Shown in pieces: positions 16,270-24,777 of a DNA stretch of 64,000 nt. The notes beneath the pieces were generated by a model. The model had not been told where the DNA came from and ran no database searches. It saw nothing but the letters and a program-made list of their open reading frames with translations. The DNA is taken from positions 558,001 through 622,000 of the forward strand of contig NZ_LNCI01000001.1 of the NCBI RefSeq assembly GCF_001509585.1, read 5' to 3'. A program made the translations under genes and the position numbers. Numbering within the stretch: the first letter of the stretch is position 1; each line of letters begins with the position of its first letter. This stretch comes from Tropicimonas marinistellae (GTDB taxonomy: Bacteria > Pseudomonadota > Alphaproteobacteria > Rhodobacterales > Rhodobacteraceae).

Positions 16270-16340
16270 CACCAGTGGGCGCAACGCGCTGACTGGTGGC
16301 GATCCTTCGCAAGCAAAGGACCGGAAGCTCGCACTTCCGG
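16270..16340 (-). promoter_or_regulatory. Structured 5' leader of ffh (two strong stem-loops)
   Basis: Stem-loop 1: CACCAGT (16270-16276) pairs with ACTGGTG (16292-16298), and inside it GCGC (16279-16282) pairs with GCGC (16286-16289) around a 3-base loop. Stem-loop 2: CCGGAAG (16321-16327) pairs with CTTCCGG (16334-16340). Both lie between the candidate promoter and the ffh start, 75-145 bases upstream of the gene. I do not match it to a riboswitch or r-protein leader I know. Confidence 0.5.
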
Positions 16341-16352
16341 GTATCGCGGGCT

Positions 16353-16381
16353 CCCTACGCCGCGAACGGCCCCCGAGTCAA
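16353..16381 (-). promoter_or_regulatory. Candidate sigma-70 promoter for ffh and GNAT array
   Basis: On the minus strand TTGACT (-35, 16376-16381) and GTAGGG (-10, 16353-16358) are separated by 17 bases. The -35 is excellent; the -10 is weak but usual for GC-rich alphaproteobacteria. Transcription would start near 16345, just before the leader stem-loops. Confidence 0.55.
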
Positions 16382-16414
16382 GCGCGGGAACGCAGTTTCC
16401 GGGGCTCGGTTGGT

Positions 16415-16855
16415 CTACTTTCTCTGCCGAAAGCTGTCGTGGCAGCCCTTGCAGGAGAGCCCCACGGTGGTGAACCCGGCTGCAAGGCTCTCCAGCGTAG
16501 CCGTGTCGAGCGCCGCGACCGCGACGCGGGACGCGTCGATGCGCGCGGCGAACGTGGCCGGATCGGTCCAGATTTCCGGGCGCGCCTCGCTTTTCGGATC
16601 GGTTTCCGGGGCCGCGAACAGGCCGGGCATGGCGTCTATCTCCGCCACAAGCTTGGCACGTGCGCCAGCGGCTGCATCCGCGTCGAAGGTCGCATCCCCC
16701 TTCACCATCGCAGAGAGGGTCTTCATGGCATCGTTGATCGCGCTCATGCCTTGCATCCGTGCAAGGACGGCCGGATTGCTAACGTCTTGATGTGCAAACG
16801 CCGCCCCTGCAACGAGAAGGGCGGCGATGGGGAGGAGAGTGAAGCGGTTTGGCAT
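16415..16855 (-). CDS. Cytochrome c' family protein
   Basis: 146 residues. Signal peptide to about residue 21 (GAAFA|HQ), then a four-helix bundle pattern, and the haem site CKGCH at residues 135-139, eight residues from the C-terminus. That C-terminal CxxCH is diagnostic of cytochrome c' (CytC_2). These periplasmic five-coordinate haem proteins bind NO or CO and are linked to nitrosative stress protection. The start at 16855 is chosen because the signal peptide begins there. Monocistronic on the minus strand downstream of azoR, separated by 133 bp. Confidence 0.9.
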   Translation of the reverse strand: MPNRFTLLPIAALLVAGAAFAHQDVSNPAVLARMQGMSAINDAMKTLSAMVKGDATFDADAAAGARAKLVAEIDAMPGLFAAPETDPKSEARPEIWTDPATFAARIDASRVAVAALDTATLESLAAGFTTVGLSCKGCHDSFRQRK

Positions 16856-16988
16856 GTGGCTGACTGTCTCGATTGCAATTTGGACAACCACTCGGTTCTA
16901 GCCGAAAGCCGGTATGCCGAACAGCTATTCAGTTGCCGGCCGGTCGCCGGGGCAGGGAGGAGTTGCCCCGGACCACGGCCGCCGCGTG

Positions 16989-17579
16989 TCAGGCCGCGAG
17001 TTCGGCAACCTGGCTTTGTGCGGATTTGAGCGTTCCCTCGGGGTCGAGCGCCAGCCGGTCCGCATGCACCAGCTGCACGTCGGTCATCCCCATGAAGCCG
17101 AGCACGTGGCGCAGATACGGGGTCGCAAAATCGATTGGCGAGTTTGCTTCGGTTCCGCCCGACGCCATCGCGATGATGACCCGCTTTCCGGTCAGGAGGC
17201 CTTCGGGGCCGGCTTCGCTGTAGCGGAAGGTCACGCCGGCGCGCGCAACGAGGTCCACCCACGCCTTCAGGGCCGAGGGAACGCCGAAGTTGTAGACCGG
17301 CAGGCCAATGACGATCGTGTCGGCGGCTTTCAACTCGTCGATCAGCGTGTCGGAAAGTGCGATCATCTCGCGCTGCGCGTCACTCAGGGAATCGTCGCCC
17401 GCGCCTTTCGTCACGGTCACGAAACCCTCGTTGATATGCGGCAGGGGGCTGTCAGCGAGGTCGCGTGTCACCACCTCGGCGCCCGGAAACCGTGCGACGA
17501 TCGTGTCGGTGAGTTCGCGGCTCACGGAGCCGGCGCGGCGGGCGGACGTGTCGATACGAAGAATCTTTTGAGTGGTCAT
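16989..17579 (-). CDS. azoR: FMN-dependent NADH:quinone/azo oxidoreductase
   Basis: 196 residues, the usual AzoR length. Opening KILRIDTSARRAGSVSRELT, the FMN-phosphate loop of the flavodoxin-like fold, then VIGLPVYNFGVPSALKAWVD (the family-typical PMYNF-like segment) and the GVTFRYSEAGPEGLLTGK segment. It reduces azo dyes and quinones by two electrons with NADH; the in vivo role is probably quinone detoxification. The upstream 160 bp are AT-richer than the surroundings and should hold its promoter. Confidence 0.92.
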   Translation of the reverse strand: MTTQKILRIDTSARRAGSVSRELTDTIVARFPGAEVVTRDLADSPLPHINEGFVTVTKGAGDDSLSDAQREMIALSDTLIDELKAADTIVIGLPVYNFGVPSALKAWVDLVARAGVTFRYSEAGPEGLLTGKRVIIAMASGGTEANSPIDFATPYLRHVLGFMGMTDVQLVHADRLALDPEGTLKSAQSQVAELAA

Positions 17580-17680
17580 CTGGTCGGTCCTTCAATCCTG
17601 AATTCTGGTGTCCCGTAACAGATGAGCCTGTTTGTTTTTGTGTTCAATCTGCGCAAATGTGCGTTCGTGTGTGCATATTT

Positions 17681-17714
17681 GAAAAGCACGCGGGCGGACC
17701 TCTCGGCCCGCCCG
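17681..17714 (-). terminator. Intrinsic terminator after the EF-hand gene
   Basis: On the minus strand CGGGCGG (17708-17714) pairs with CCGCCCG (17691-17697), then CGTGC and TTTT. It lies 27 bp after the EF-hand gene stop. It has only four T, so it is moderate in strength. Confidence 0.55.
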
Positions 17715-17740
17715 TATTCCCGGAGCGTTAGCCGCGCCGG

Positions 17741-18676
17741 TTACTTCACGGCTTCCACGCACACCGGGGCCGGAGCGTCGGGCGCGGTCCCTATCCGGCA
17801 ATGCAGGATGTCGCCGGTGCGGGCATCGACAACCCAGAGCGCGCCGTCGTTCGTCGCGAACGCCTGGAAGGCGGCCGGTTGAGCCTGGCGCATGCCGCCT
17901 TGCCCCATCCCGCCAAACTGCGCGCCTTTCGGTCCCATGCTGCCGGGCCCCATGGTCGAATGCCAGCGGCCCATGTCGTCTCGGTCCGCCCCGCCGGGCG
18001 CCATTTGCTGACGCCATCCATGCCCGTGGCCCTGCATCATGCCGAATTGCTGGTTCTGCGCGTGACCCTGCATGCGGCCCATCTGGCCCCCCCTCTGGCC
18101 GTTTCCGCGATTGCCCATCGCGACGTCAGGGCCTTCTTGCCAACGCGGTCCGTCAAAGCCCTGACCCTGACCGCGCCCCTGTCCCATGCCGCGCTGCATG
18201 CCGGGGCCGGCGTTCGCGGCCTGTCCCGGCCCGCGGCCGAAATCGGCCGTGGTCAGGACGCCGTCGCCATTGCCATCCATGACGGCGATCCAGCCCTCCG
18301 CGGCCGCGAGGTACTCGGCTTGCGTGATGCTGCCGTCGCCGTCGGTGTCCATGGCCGCGCGCTGTAGCGGTTGCTGCCCCTGTGCGAGACCACGGCCGCG
18401 ATCGTCGGGGCGTTGCATGGCGTCGGCACGTGCCGCGTCGAGCGCGGCGAATTCGTCCGCGCTCAGCGCGCCATCCTCGTCGGCGTCAAAGCTTGCAAAG
18501 ATGTCCGCGCGCCGGGCCTGAATCTCTTCCAGCGTCACGGTGCCGTCCGCGTCGCCGTCCCACATGGAGAGAAAGGTCTCGCCCGGGGCAAAGCCGCCGG
18601 GGGCGGCCTGTTGTGCCATGGCCGGCGCCGAAAGGCTGGCCGCGATGGCAAGTGCGGAAATAACGGTGCGTTTCAT
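17741..18676 (-). CDS. Secreted EF-hand protein with Gly/Gln/Met/His-rich region
   Basis: 311 residues. Signal peptide to AMA|QQ (about residue 21). Four EF-hand loops with DxDxDG-type calcium ligands start near residues 40, 64, 110 and 134 (DGDADGTVTLEE, DADEDGALSADE, DTDGDGSITQAE, DGNGDGVLTTAD). From about 150 to 270 the sequence is low-complexity and rich in Gly, Gln, Met and His (GMMQGHGHGWRQQM), which could bind copper or other metals. A short folded tail ends with CRIG...CVEAVK, two cysteines that could form a disulphide. A periplasmic calcium-binding or metal-buffering role is inferred. Divergent from the LysR gene. Confidence 0.85.
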   Translation of the reverse strand: MKRTVISALAIAASLSAPAMAQQAAPGGFAPGETFLSMWDGDADGTVTLEEIQARRADIFASFDADEDGALSADEFAALDAARADAMQRPDDRGRGLAQGQQPLQRAAMDTDGDGSITQAEYLAAAEGWIAVMDGNGDGVLTTADFGRGPGQAANAGPGMQRGMGQGRGQGQGFDGPRWQEGPDVAMGNRGNGQRGGQMGRMQGHAQNQQFGMMQGHGHGWRQQMAPGGADRDDMGRWHSTMGPGSMGPKGAQFGGMGQGGMRQAQPAAFQAFATNDGALWVVDARTGDILHCRIGTAPDAPAPVCVEAVK

Positions 18677-18861
18677 GATGTCTCTTCCCTGGTTCCGGGT
18701 TGACGATGCTCCAGATACGCACCGGCGGCGGGTTTCCGTCGCCGCGATTCCGGAAAGAGCGCCGATGCCGGTCAAGCGGCCGTCACTCGATCTCACTTTT
18801 TGCAGAGGGGACTTCCACACCGCCCCGCAATCTGTTCATGTGCGCACGAATTTTTTGAGGC

Positions 18862-19767
18862 ATGCAGTATGGGTTCGACTATATGACGGTGGATACCTGG
18901 GACGAAATCAGAACATCTTTTCACGTGGCCAAGCTGGGAACGGTGTCCGGCGCCGCAGACGCGCTCGGCGTTCACCACGCGACGGTGATCCGCCACGTGG
19001 ACGCGCTTGAGGCGCGGCTCGGCACCAAGCTGTTCCAGCGCCACGCACGCGGCTACACCCCGACCGAGGCAGGGCTCGACCTGCTGCAGGTGGCCAGCGC
19101 CACCGAGGATCAGTTCACGCAGCTCGTGGGGCGGATCCGGGGGCGCGGCTCCGACGTGGCCGGTGAAATCATCGTCACGTCCCTGCCGTCTCTTTCGCCG
19201 CGCCTCGCGCCGCTGCTGCGGGAGTTCATGGAGGCTCATCCCGATATCCGCGTGCGGTTCCTCACCGATCACCGGCTGTTCAAGCTGGAATACGGCGAGG
19301 CGCATGTGGCGATCCGGGCGGGGGTGAAACCCGATCAACCCGACAATATCGTCCAGCCCTTCCTGACCGAGCACCAGACATTGTTCGCAGCGCGGGACTA
19401 TGTGGACCGGTACGGGCCGCTCGTGGACGGCGCCTGGGAGGATCACCGGTTCGTCGGACCGGACGAGATGAACAGCCGGGCCCCCTTCTTCCGCTGGATG
19501 GGCGAAACGATCCCGGCGAGCCGGATCGTCTATCGCGCCTCGCAATATCGCTCGATGCTCGACGCGATCCGGGCCGGGGCCGGGATCGGTTTCATGTCCG
19601 TGCCCGACGGCCGCGAGGATGACACCCTCGTCGAAATGATGGAGCCGCGCGAGGATTGGGTCAGCCAGCTCTGGCTCGTCACGCATGTGGACCTGCACCG
19701 CACCGCAAAGGTGCAGACCCTGGTGACCTTCCTGAAGCAAAAAGTTCGGGAGTGGGAAGAAGCGTGA
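18862..19767 (+). CDS. LysR-family transcriptional regulator
   Basis: 301 residues. N-terminal winged helix-turn-helix (GTVSGAADALGVHHATVIRH, LEARLGTKLFQRH) and C-terminal periplasmic-binding-like effector domain. It overlaps the downstream EamA transporter (GTGA), so the regulator and exporter are co-translated and it probably controls that transporter or the divergent EF-hand gene 185 bp away. Two starts are possible, ATG 18862 with GAGG close upstream and ATG 18883; I chose the first. Effector unknown. Confidence 0.9.
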   Translation: MQYGFDYMTVDTWDEIRTSFHVAKLGTVSGAADALGVHHATVIRHVDALEARLGTKLFQRHARGYTPTEAGLDLLQVASATEDQFTQLVGRIRGRGSDVAGEIIVTSLPSLSPRLAPLLREFMEAHPDIRVRFLTDHRLFKLEYGEAHVAIRAGVKPDQPDNIVQPFLTEHQTLFAARDYVDRYGPLVDGAWEDHRFVGPDEMNSRAPFFRWMGETIPASRIVYRASQYRSMLDAIRAGAGIGFMSVPDGREDDTLVEMMEPREDWVSQLWLVTHVDLHRTAKVQTLVTFLKQKVREWEEA

Positions 19768-20660
19768 GCCGGGTGAAAATCCCCGGCCAGTCGCGCCGTG
19801 GTCATCTGGCGATGCTGCTCTTTTCCGCACTGGTGGCAGGGTCCTTCAGCCTGGGCGCGATGGCGGCCGGAGAGATCGCGCCGACCGCGCTGAATGCAGC
19901 GCGTTTCATGATCGCGGCGGTCATCATCGGCATATTCGCGACCGCCACCGGCCGTCTGCACCGGTCGGCATTCGCCGCTCCGTGGCGATACCTGATCCTG
20001 GGCGGTCTGTTCTCCATCTATTTCGTGGCGATGTTCGAAGGGCTGAAGACCGCGCCGCCGGTCTCTGCCGCAGCGGTGTTCACGTTGACCCCTCCGATGG
20101 CCGCGGCCTTCGGGTGGCTATTGCTGCGGCAAGGCATGTCCCTGCGCGTTGCCCTGGCCCTGGCGATTGGCGCGGCGGGGGCGCTCTGGGTGATCTTCCG
20201 TGCCGACTGGGAAGCGCTCTTTGCCTTTCGCATCGGCCGGGGCGAGACAATCTTTTTCTGGGGCTGCGTCGCCCACGCGGCCTATGCGCCCATGGTGCCC
20301 CGGTTGAACCGGGGTGAATCGCCGGACGTTTTCACGTTCGGGACGCTCGTTGCAGCGGCGCTGTTGCTACTCGTCTACGGTTGGGGGGATATCGTCGCGA
20401 CCGATTGGGGCGCGCTGCCACGGATCGTCTGGATCACGCTGCTCTATCTCGCGGTCATTGCCTCGGCGATCACGTTCGTTCTGGTGCAATACGCCGCGCT
20501 TCGCCTGCCGGCGGCCAAGGTAATGGCCTACACCTATCTGGTCCCGACGTGGGTGCTCGGATGGGAAATCGCGTTCGGTAGGCCGGCGCCGCCCCTGATG
20601 ATCATGGCGGGCGTTGCGCTGACCGTGCTGGCCCTCGTGCTCTTGCTCGAAGCGGATTAG
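19764..20660 (+). CDS. EamA-family (DMT) transporter, GTG start
   Basis: 298 residues from a GTG at 19764 that overlaps the LysR stop. Ten hydrophobic helices in two five-helix EamA repeats; conserved segments are ALNAARFMIAA in repeat 1 and a C-terminal AYTYLVPTWVLGWEIAFG. DMT exporters move amino acids, metabolites or drugs across the inner membrane; specificity cannot be read from sequence. Coupling to the LysR gene suggests induction by its substrate. Confidence 0.9.
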   Translation: MSRVKIPGQSRRGHLAMLLFSALVAGSFSLGAMAAGEIAPTALNAARFMIAAVIIGIFATATGRLHRSAFAAPWRYLILGGLFSIYFVAMFEGLKTAPPVSAAAVFTLTPPMAAAFGWLLLRQGMSLRVALALAIGAAGALWVIFRADWEALFAFRIGRGETIFFWGCVAHAAYAPMVPRLNRGESPDVFTFGTLVAAALLLLVYGWGDIVATDWGALPRIVWITLLYLAVIASAITFVLVQYAALRLPAAKVMAYTYLVPTWVLGWEIAFGRPAPPLMIMAGVALTVLALVLLLEAD

Positions 20661-20707
20661 CCGGGGCTCAGCCGGATCACGGCGCGCGGATGCCGGGCCC
20701 AAAGCGG

Positions 20708-21073
20708 TTATTGACCGGGCAGCTCGCCTCCTGGGGACAGACCATCGCCGTCCGGCTGCAGCTCGGTCTCAAGAAACCGCTCGAACGCATCCAGGTTCAC
20801 CGGTTCGAACTGACCGAACCCCTGCATCCAGACCGACGCGTCCCGCAAGGCATGGGGTTCGAGCTTGCACCATTTCACCCGCCCGCGCTTCTCCTGGCTG
20901 ATCAGCCCTGCGCGCGTGAGGATCGTCAGATGTTTGGAAATCGCCGCGAGGGACATCTCGAACGGGTCCGCGACATCCGTCACGGCCATGTCGTCTTCCA
21001 GCAGCATCGACAGGATCCTGCGCCGGGTCGGGTCCGACAGTGCGGCGAAGATGGTATCGAGCGACGGTTGCAT
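20708..21073 (-). CDS. ArsR-family winged-helix regulator
   Basis: 121 residues. Opens with the classic TIFAALSDPTRRRILSMLL and has the recognition helix MSLAAISKHLTILTRAGLI and wing QEKRGRVKWCKLEP. No CxC metal site of the ArsR/SmtB type is present, so it is probably a metal-independent member like those that control SRPBCC or transporter genes. Alone on the minus strand between two transporters; its target is unclear. Confidence 0.88.
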   Translation of the reverse strand: MQPSLDTIFAALSDPTRRRILSMLLEDDMAVTDVADPFEMSLAAISKHLTILTRAGLISQEKRGRVKWCKLEPHALRDASVWMQGFGQFEPVNLDAFERFLETELQPDGDGLSPGGELPGQ

Positions 21074-21164
21074 GGGCGCCAGTCTACGCCCGGGCAGGAG
21101 CAGGGGGAAGGGAGCAGGCTGCGCCAGCGCATGGAGCGGCCGGCGCAGTCCTGAATGGTCTCTG

Positions 21165-21362
21165 TCAGGCCGCGGTTTCGGCCGGCTTCACGGATTTGTC
21201 CGCGCGGAAAAAGCTCACGATGCTGCGACGCAGCGCGGCAGCGCCTTCTGCGATCGCTTCGGCACGAAGCTGGGCGGCCTGTCGTTCGATCTCAACCAGG
21301 TTGAACTGGTCGAATTCCTGAATCTCGGCGTTATCAAAGAGTTCGAGAGTATACTTCGTCAT
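21165..21362 (-). CDS. Small helical protein of a Rhodobacterales-type family
   Basis: 65 residues, one long amphipathic helix region: FDQFNLVEIERQAAQLRAEA followed by AEGAAALRRSIVSFF. The LRAEA-x-AEG-x3-LR pattern resembles small stress-associated proteins seen across Rhodobacterales (RSP_7527-like, from memory). The start at 21362 is preferred because AAAGG lies nine bases upstream; the ATG at 21371 would leave no spacing. Basic C-terminal half, no signal peptide. Function unknown. Confidence 0.65.
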   Translation of the reverse strand: MTKYTLELFDNAEIQEFDQFNLVEIERQAAQLRAEAIAEGAAALRRSIVSFFRADKSVKPAETAA

Positions 21363-21583
21363 GTGAGTCATCCTTTCACTGTTCGCGCCTCCACGGCCAA
21401 GATAGATCGTTATCGCTAACGGCAGTAGCGCCGGCAGGAGCATTGCCGCATTGCAGAGAGGGCATGTCGCCGCAGTGCGGCGCTGCATGTCTGTGCATTG
21501 CGTCAGATCCCCGCACGGGAAATGCGCAAGTTTCGGGTGGCGCCGCCGCATCGGTCTTGCGATGCAGGCGGCAGGAGGCTGCC

Positions 21584-22480
21584 ATGGCGTTCAGAAACTG
21601 GCTCATCGTTTTCGTGCTCGGTATCGGCTGGGGCGCGTCGTTCACGTTCAACGCGATCCTCTTGCGGGAGGTCGGCCCGCTGGCCGTGTCCTTCCTGCGG
21701 ATCGCGTTCGGGGCCGCAACCTGTTGGGCCTGGGTGCTGGCGCGAGGGAAGCCCGTGCCTCGGTCTATGCGGTTTTATGGGCAAGCACTGGTGCTCGGGG
21801 TTCTCAACTACGCGATCCCCTTCGCGGTCTATCCGATTGCGCAGCAATACATCGCAAGCGGCGTCGCCGGCATCGTGAACGCGATGATGCCTATCATGGT
21901 GGTGATCGTCTCGCATTTCTGGCCGGGCGGCGAACGTGCCACGCCTGCGAAGACACTCGGTGTTCTGTTCGGGTTTGCCGGAATCGTCGTGCTCACGTTG
22001 CCGGCATTGCGCGGCGGGGTATCCAGCGAGGTCGGTGCGATCCTGTTCACGTTGCTGGCGCCGGTCTGCTACGCCGTGGCGATGAACTACCTTCGCCGCC
22101 TGCACGGGGTCGACCCCGCCGTCGTTGCCGCAACCGCCCTGACAACGGGCGCGCTTTTCATGGCGCCGGCAATGCTGGCAATGGAGGGTCCGCCCATCAT
22201 CGCGACACCCGCAGGCGTGGTTTCCGTGCTCGGGCTCGGCGTTGTTCTCACGGGGGTCGCCTTCATCGTGCTCTACGCGATCATCCCCCAGATCGGCGCC
22301 ACGAACGCGTCGATCGTCACGTTCATCGCACCGGTTTCCGCCGTTCTGCTCGGCCATGCGCTCTTGGGCGACGAGATCGAGACGGCGCATTTGGCGGGAA
22401 TGGGCATGATCTTCCTGGGCTTGCTGGCCATCGACGGACGCCTGTTGCGGCGCTACCTGCGCGGAACGGTCCCGAACTGA
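21584..22480 (+). CDS. EamA-family (DMT) transporter
   Basis: 298 residues with ten membrane helices in two EamA repeats. Repeat 1 carries GIGWGASFTFNAILLREVGP and LRIAFGAATCW; repeat 2 ends IVTFIAPVSAVLLGHALLGDE, the usual end-of-family signature. Start supported by CAGGAGG. A second exporter of the same superfamily as the one at 19764 but not closely similar. A hairpin TCAACC-tttc-GGTTGA at 22501-22516 follows the stop and might help end transcription before the atp operon. Confidence 0.9.
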   Translation: MAFRNWLIVFVLGIGWGASFTFNAILLREVGPLAVSFLRIAFGAATCWAWVLARGKPVPRSMRFYGQALVLGVLNYAIPFAVYPIAQQYIASGVAGIVNAMMPIMVVIVSHFWPGGERATPAKTLGVLFGFAGIVVLTLPALRGGVSSEVGAILFTLLAPVCYAVAMNYLRRLHGVDPAVVAATALTTGALFMAPAMLAMEGPPIIATPAGVVSVLGLGVVLTGVAFIVLYAIIPQIGATNASIVTFIAPVSAVLLGHALLGDEIETAHLAGMGMIFLGLLAIDGRLLRRYLRGTVPN

Positions 22481-22570
22481 CGCGGTGATTTTCGGAAAGA
22501 TCAACCTTTCGGTTGAATTTGGCGTCGCGTGTCGTGAGCGGTCCGGTTGGAACGCGCGTTCTGACGCATG

Positions 22571-22591
22571 GAAAAATTATCGTTATTTTTC
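22571..22591. promoter_or_regulatory. AT-rich perfect inverted repeat upstream of the atp operon
   Basis: GAAAAAT-tatcgtt-ATTTTTC, two 7-bp arms with a 7-bp spacer, in a region otherwise above 60 percent GC. It lies 38 bp before the -35 of the candidate atp promoter. The position fits an activator or nucleoid-protein site. Confidence 0.35.
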
Positions 22592-22628
22592 AATCTATTG
22601 CGGTCGTTTGCGGCCGCAGAATACCCAA

Positions 22629-22657
22629 TTGACTCCGGGCACTCCGATTGCCTAGTG
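22629..22657 (+). promoter_or_regulatory. Candidate sigma-70 promoter of the atp F0 operon
   Basis: TTGACT (22629-22634), 17-bp spacer, CTAGTG (22652-22657). Transcription would begin near 22664, about 24 bases before the TTG start of atpI and just before its ribosome-binding site GGAGG (22673). Confidence 0.55.
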
Positions 22658-22687
22658 TCCGCGTCAATTGTCGGAGGACAGCTCCTA

Positions 22688-23068
22688 TTGGCAGACAACA
22701 GCGACAGTGAGCGGCTGCGGCGGCTCCACGAGAAAATCGCGGCGGCCAAGGGTGAGGAAACGCAAGGCTCGATGGCCGCCGACAAGTATTCCCAGGCAAA
22801 CATCGCCTGGCGGATGGTAACAGAGCTTGTGGCCGGCATCGTGATCGGCCTTGGCATCGGACTGGGGCTGGACGCGCTTTTAGGCACGAAGCCCATCATG
22901 CTGGTGCTGTTCATATTGCTGGGCTTCGTGGCGGGCGTGAAGACGATGATGCGCACCGCGAGCGAGGTCCAGAAAGCACAGGTGGCCGAGGCCGCCAAGG
23001 AAACACAGGCGGCACGCGCCGCGGACGACAAGCAGGCGGCCCCGGCCGCCAGGGACGAAAGGGACTGA
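22688..23068 (+). CDS. atpI: ATP synthase subunit I (AtpI), TTG start
   Basis: 126 residues. The TTG at 22688 has GGAGG ten bases upstream and gives the expected opening LADNSDSERLRRLHEKIAAA. Two membrane helices (VTELVAGIVIGLGIGLGLDA and MLVLFILLGFVAGV) and a charged Ala-rich tail. AtpI assists c-ring assembly or Mg2+ supply to F0. First gene of the operon, 3 bp before atpB. Confidence 0.9.
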   Translation: MADNSDSERLRRLHEKIAAAKGEETQGSMAADKYSQANIAWRMVTELVAGIVIGLGIGLGLDALLGTKPIMLVLFILLGFVAGVKTMMRTASEVQKAQVAEAAKETQAARAADDKQAAPAARDERD

Positions 23069-23071
23069 CAC

Positions 23072-23821
23072 GTGGCAGACGAAGCACACGGCGGCGGCAT
23101 TTCCATCCACCCGATGGATCAGTTCGTGGTGAAACCCCTGTTCGGCGGCGACACGGTGCATTGGTACACGATCACCAACGTGACGCTCTGGATGGCGATT
23201 ACCGTTCTGGCCGTGGTCCTGCTGCTGGTCGTCGGCTCCCGGGGCCGGGCGATCATCCCGACCCGCGCCCAGTCCATGGCCGAGCTTGCCTACGGCTTCG
23301 TCTACAAGATGGTCGAGGATGTGGCCGGCAAGGACGCGCTGAAGTTCTTCCCCTACATCATGACGCTCTTCATGTTCATCGTCTTCGCGAACATGCTGGG
23401 CCTCCTGCCCATGGCCTTCACCACCACCTCGCACATCGCCGTGACCGCGATCCTGGCGCTGGCCGTGTTCATCACCGTCACCGTCGTCGGCTTCGTGAAG
23501 AACGGTGCGAAGTTCCTTGAACTCTTCTGGGTCAAGTCCGCGCCGCTGCCGTTGCGCCCGGTGCTGGCGGTGATCGAGATCATCTCCTACTTCGTGCGCC
23601 CGGTCAGCCACTCCATTCGTCTTGGCGGCAACATGATGGCCGGCCACGCGGTGATCAAGGTGTTCGCCGGTTTCGCCGCCGTCACCGCCATCGCGCCCTT
23701 CTCGATCCTGGCGATCACCGCGATCTACGGGCTCGAAGTCCTCGTGGCCTTCATCCAGGCCTATGTCTTTACCATCCTGACCTGCGTCTACCTGAAAGAC
23801 GCGCTGCATCCCTCGCACTGA
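23072..23821 (+). CDS. atpB: ATP synthase F0 subunit a
   Basis: 249 residues. Hydrophobic helices typical of subunit a, and the proton-channel segment [14 protein letters not shown] containing the essential Arg (equivalent to E. coli Arg210) at about residue 180. It forms the proton half-channels against the c-ring in the inner membrane. Opens with [11 protein letters not shown], the alphaproteobacterial N-terminus. Confidence 0.97.
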   Translation: MADEAHGGGISIHPMDQFVVKPLFGGDTVHWYTITNVTLWMAITVLAVVLLLVVGSRGRAIIPTRAQSMAELAYGFVYKMVEDVAGKDALKFFPYIMTLFMFIVFANMLGLLPMAFTTTSHIAVTAILALAVFITVTVVGFVKNGAKFLELFWVKSAPLPLRPVLAVIEIISYFVRPVSHSIRLGGNMMAGHAVIKVFAGFAAVTAIAPFSILAITAIYGLEVLVAFIQAYVFTILTCVYLKDALHPSH

Positions 23822-23883
23822 GGGCGGCAGCCGGGATACCGAATACCAGAAACATCAACTTCCAATCGCAAGGAGAAATCACA

Positions 23884-24108
23884 ATGGAAGGCGATCTCGC
23901 ACACATCGGCGCAGGCCTCGCAGCTATCGGTTCCGGCGCTGCCGCCATCGGGGTGGGCCACGTGGCCGGCAACTTCCTGGCAGGCGCCCTGCGCAACCCG
24001 ACCGCCGCCGCCGGTCAGACCGCGACGCTCTTCATCGGCATCGCCTTTGCGGAAGCCCTGGGCATCTTCTCGTTCCTGGTCGCGCTTCTGCTGATGTTCG
24101 CCGTCTAA
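23884..24108 (+). CDS. atpE: ATP synthase F0 subunit c
   Basis: 74 residues, a two-helix hairpin. Helix 1 carries the Gly/Ala-rich [17 protein letters not shown], the polar loop is RNP (residues 37-39), and helix 2 contains the proton-carrying Glu57 in [13 protein letters not shown]. An oligomer of this protein forms the rotor ring. Start preceded by AAGGAG. Highest-expressed cistron expected in the operon. Confidence 0.97.
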   Translation: MEGDLAHIGAGLAAIGSGAAAIGVGHVAGNFLAGALRNPTAAAGQTATLFIGIAFAEALGIFSFLVALLLMFAV

Positions 24109-24192
24109 GCGACTTCCCGAGATCCTTGCCGCCAGGGGGGCGGGCCGATCCGTCCGGCCCCCTTGGTGAACTTCCAGATCCAGGAGGACAGC

Positions 24193-24777
24193 ATGGCAGG
24201 CGACAGCCACGCAACCGAAACGACGGAACACGCGACCGACGCCGCGCACGGAGCCGCTGACGCTGCACACGCAGCCGAGGGCGCCGGCATGCCGCAGCTG
24301 GACTTCTCGACGTTCCCGAACCAGATCTTCTGGCTGATCGTGACCATCCTCGCGATCTATTTCATCCTGACCAAGGTCGCCCTGCCGCGCATCGCGAGCG
24401 TGCTGGCCGAACGGAACGGAACCATCACGAATGACATCGCCGCCGCCGAAGAGCTGAAGCTCAAGGCCGTGGAGGCGGAGAAGGCTTACCAGAAAGCCCT
24501 GGCCGAGGCGCGTTCCGAGGCGCAGAAAATCGCCGCCGAAGCCCGCAGCGCCATCAAGGACGAGCTCGACGTGGCGACCGCCAAGGCCGATGCCGAGATC
24601 GCTGCCAAGTCGGCCGAATCCGCGGCCCGCATCGCGGAGATCCGCGACAGCGCCCTGGCAAGCATCGAAACCGTTGCGAAGGACACCGCCGGCGAAATCG
24701 TCTCCGTCCTCGGACGCCCGGTCGACGCCGAGGCCGTCGCCGCATCGGTGGACGCCCAACTGAAGGGAGGCGCGTGA
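24193..24777 (+). CDS. atpF2: ATP synthase F0 subunit b'
   Basis: 194 residues. His/Ala-rich N-terminus (residues 1-40), one membrane helix ([20 protein letters not shown]), then a long coiled coil with [19 protein letters not shown]. Two different b-type genes side by side (b' then b) are typical of alphaproteobacteria, cyanobacteria and chloroplasts; b and b' form a heterodimeric stator. Start supported by CAGGAGG. Its stop overlaps the b start (TGATG). Confidence 0.95.
   Translation: MAGDSHATETTEHATDAAHGAADAAHAAEGAGMPQLDFSTFPNQIFWLIVTILAIYFILTKVALPRIASVLAERNGTITNDIAAAEELKLKAVEAEKAYQKALAEARSEAQKIAAEARSAIKDELDVATAKADAEIAAKSAESAARIAEIRDSALASIETVAKDTAGEIVSVLGRPVDAEAVAASVDAQLKGGA

Noticed and set aside
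16270-16340. 4.5S SRP RNA gene next to ffh
   Set aside because: The conserved domain IV sequence of SRP RNA is absent; the hairpins fit a leader instead.
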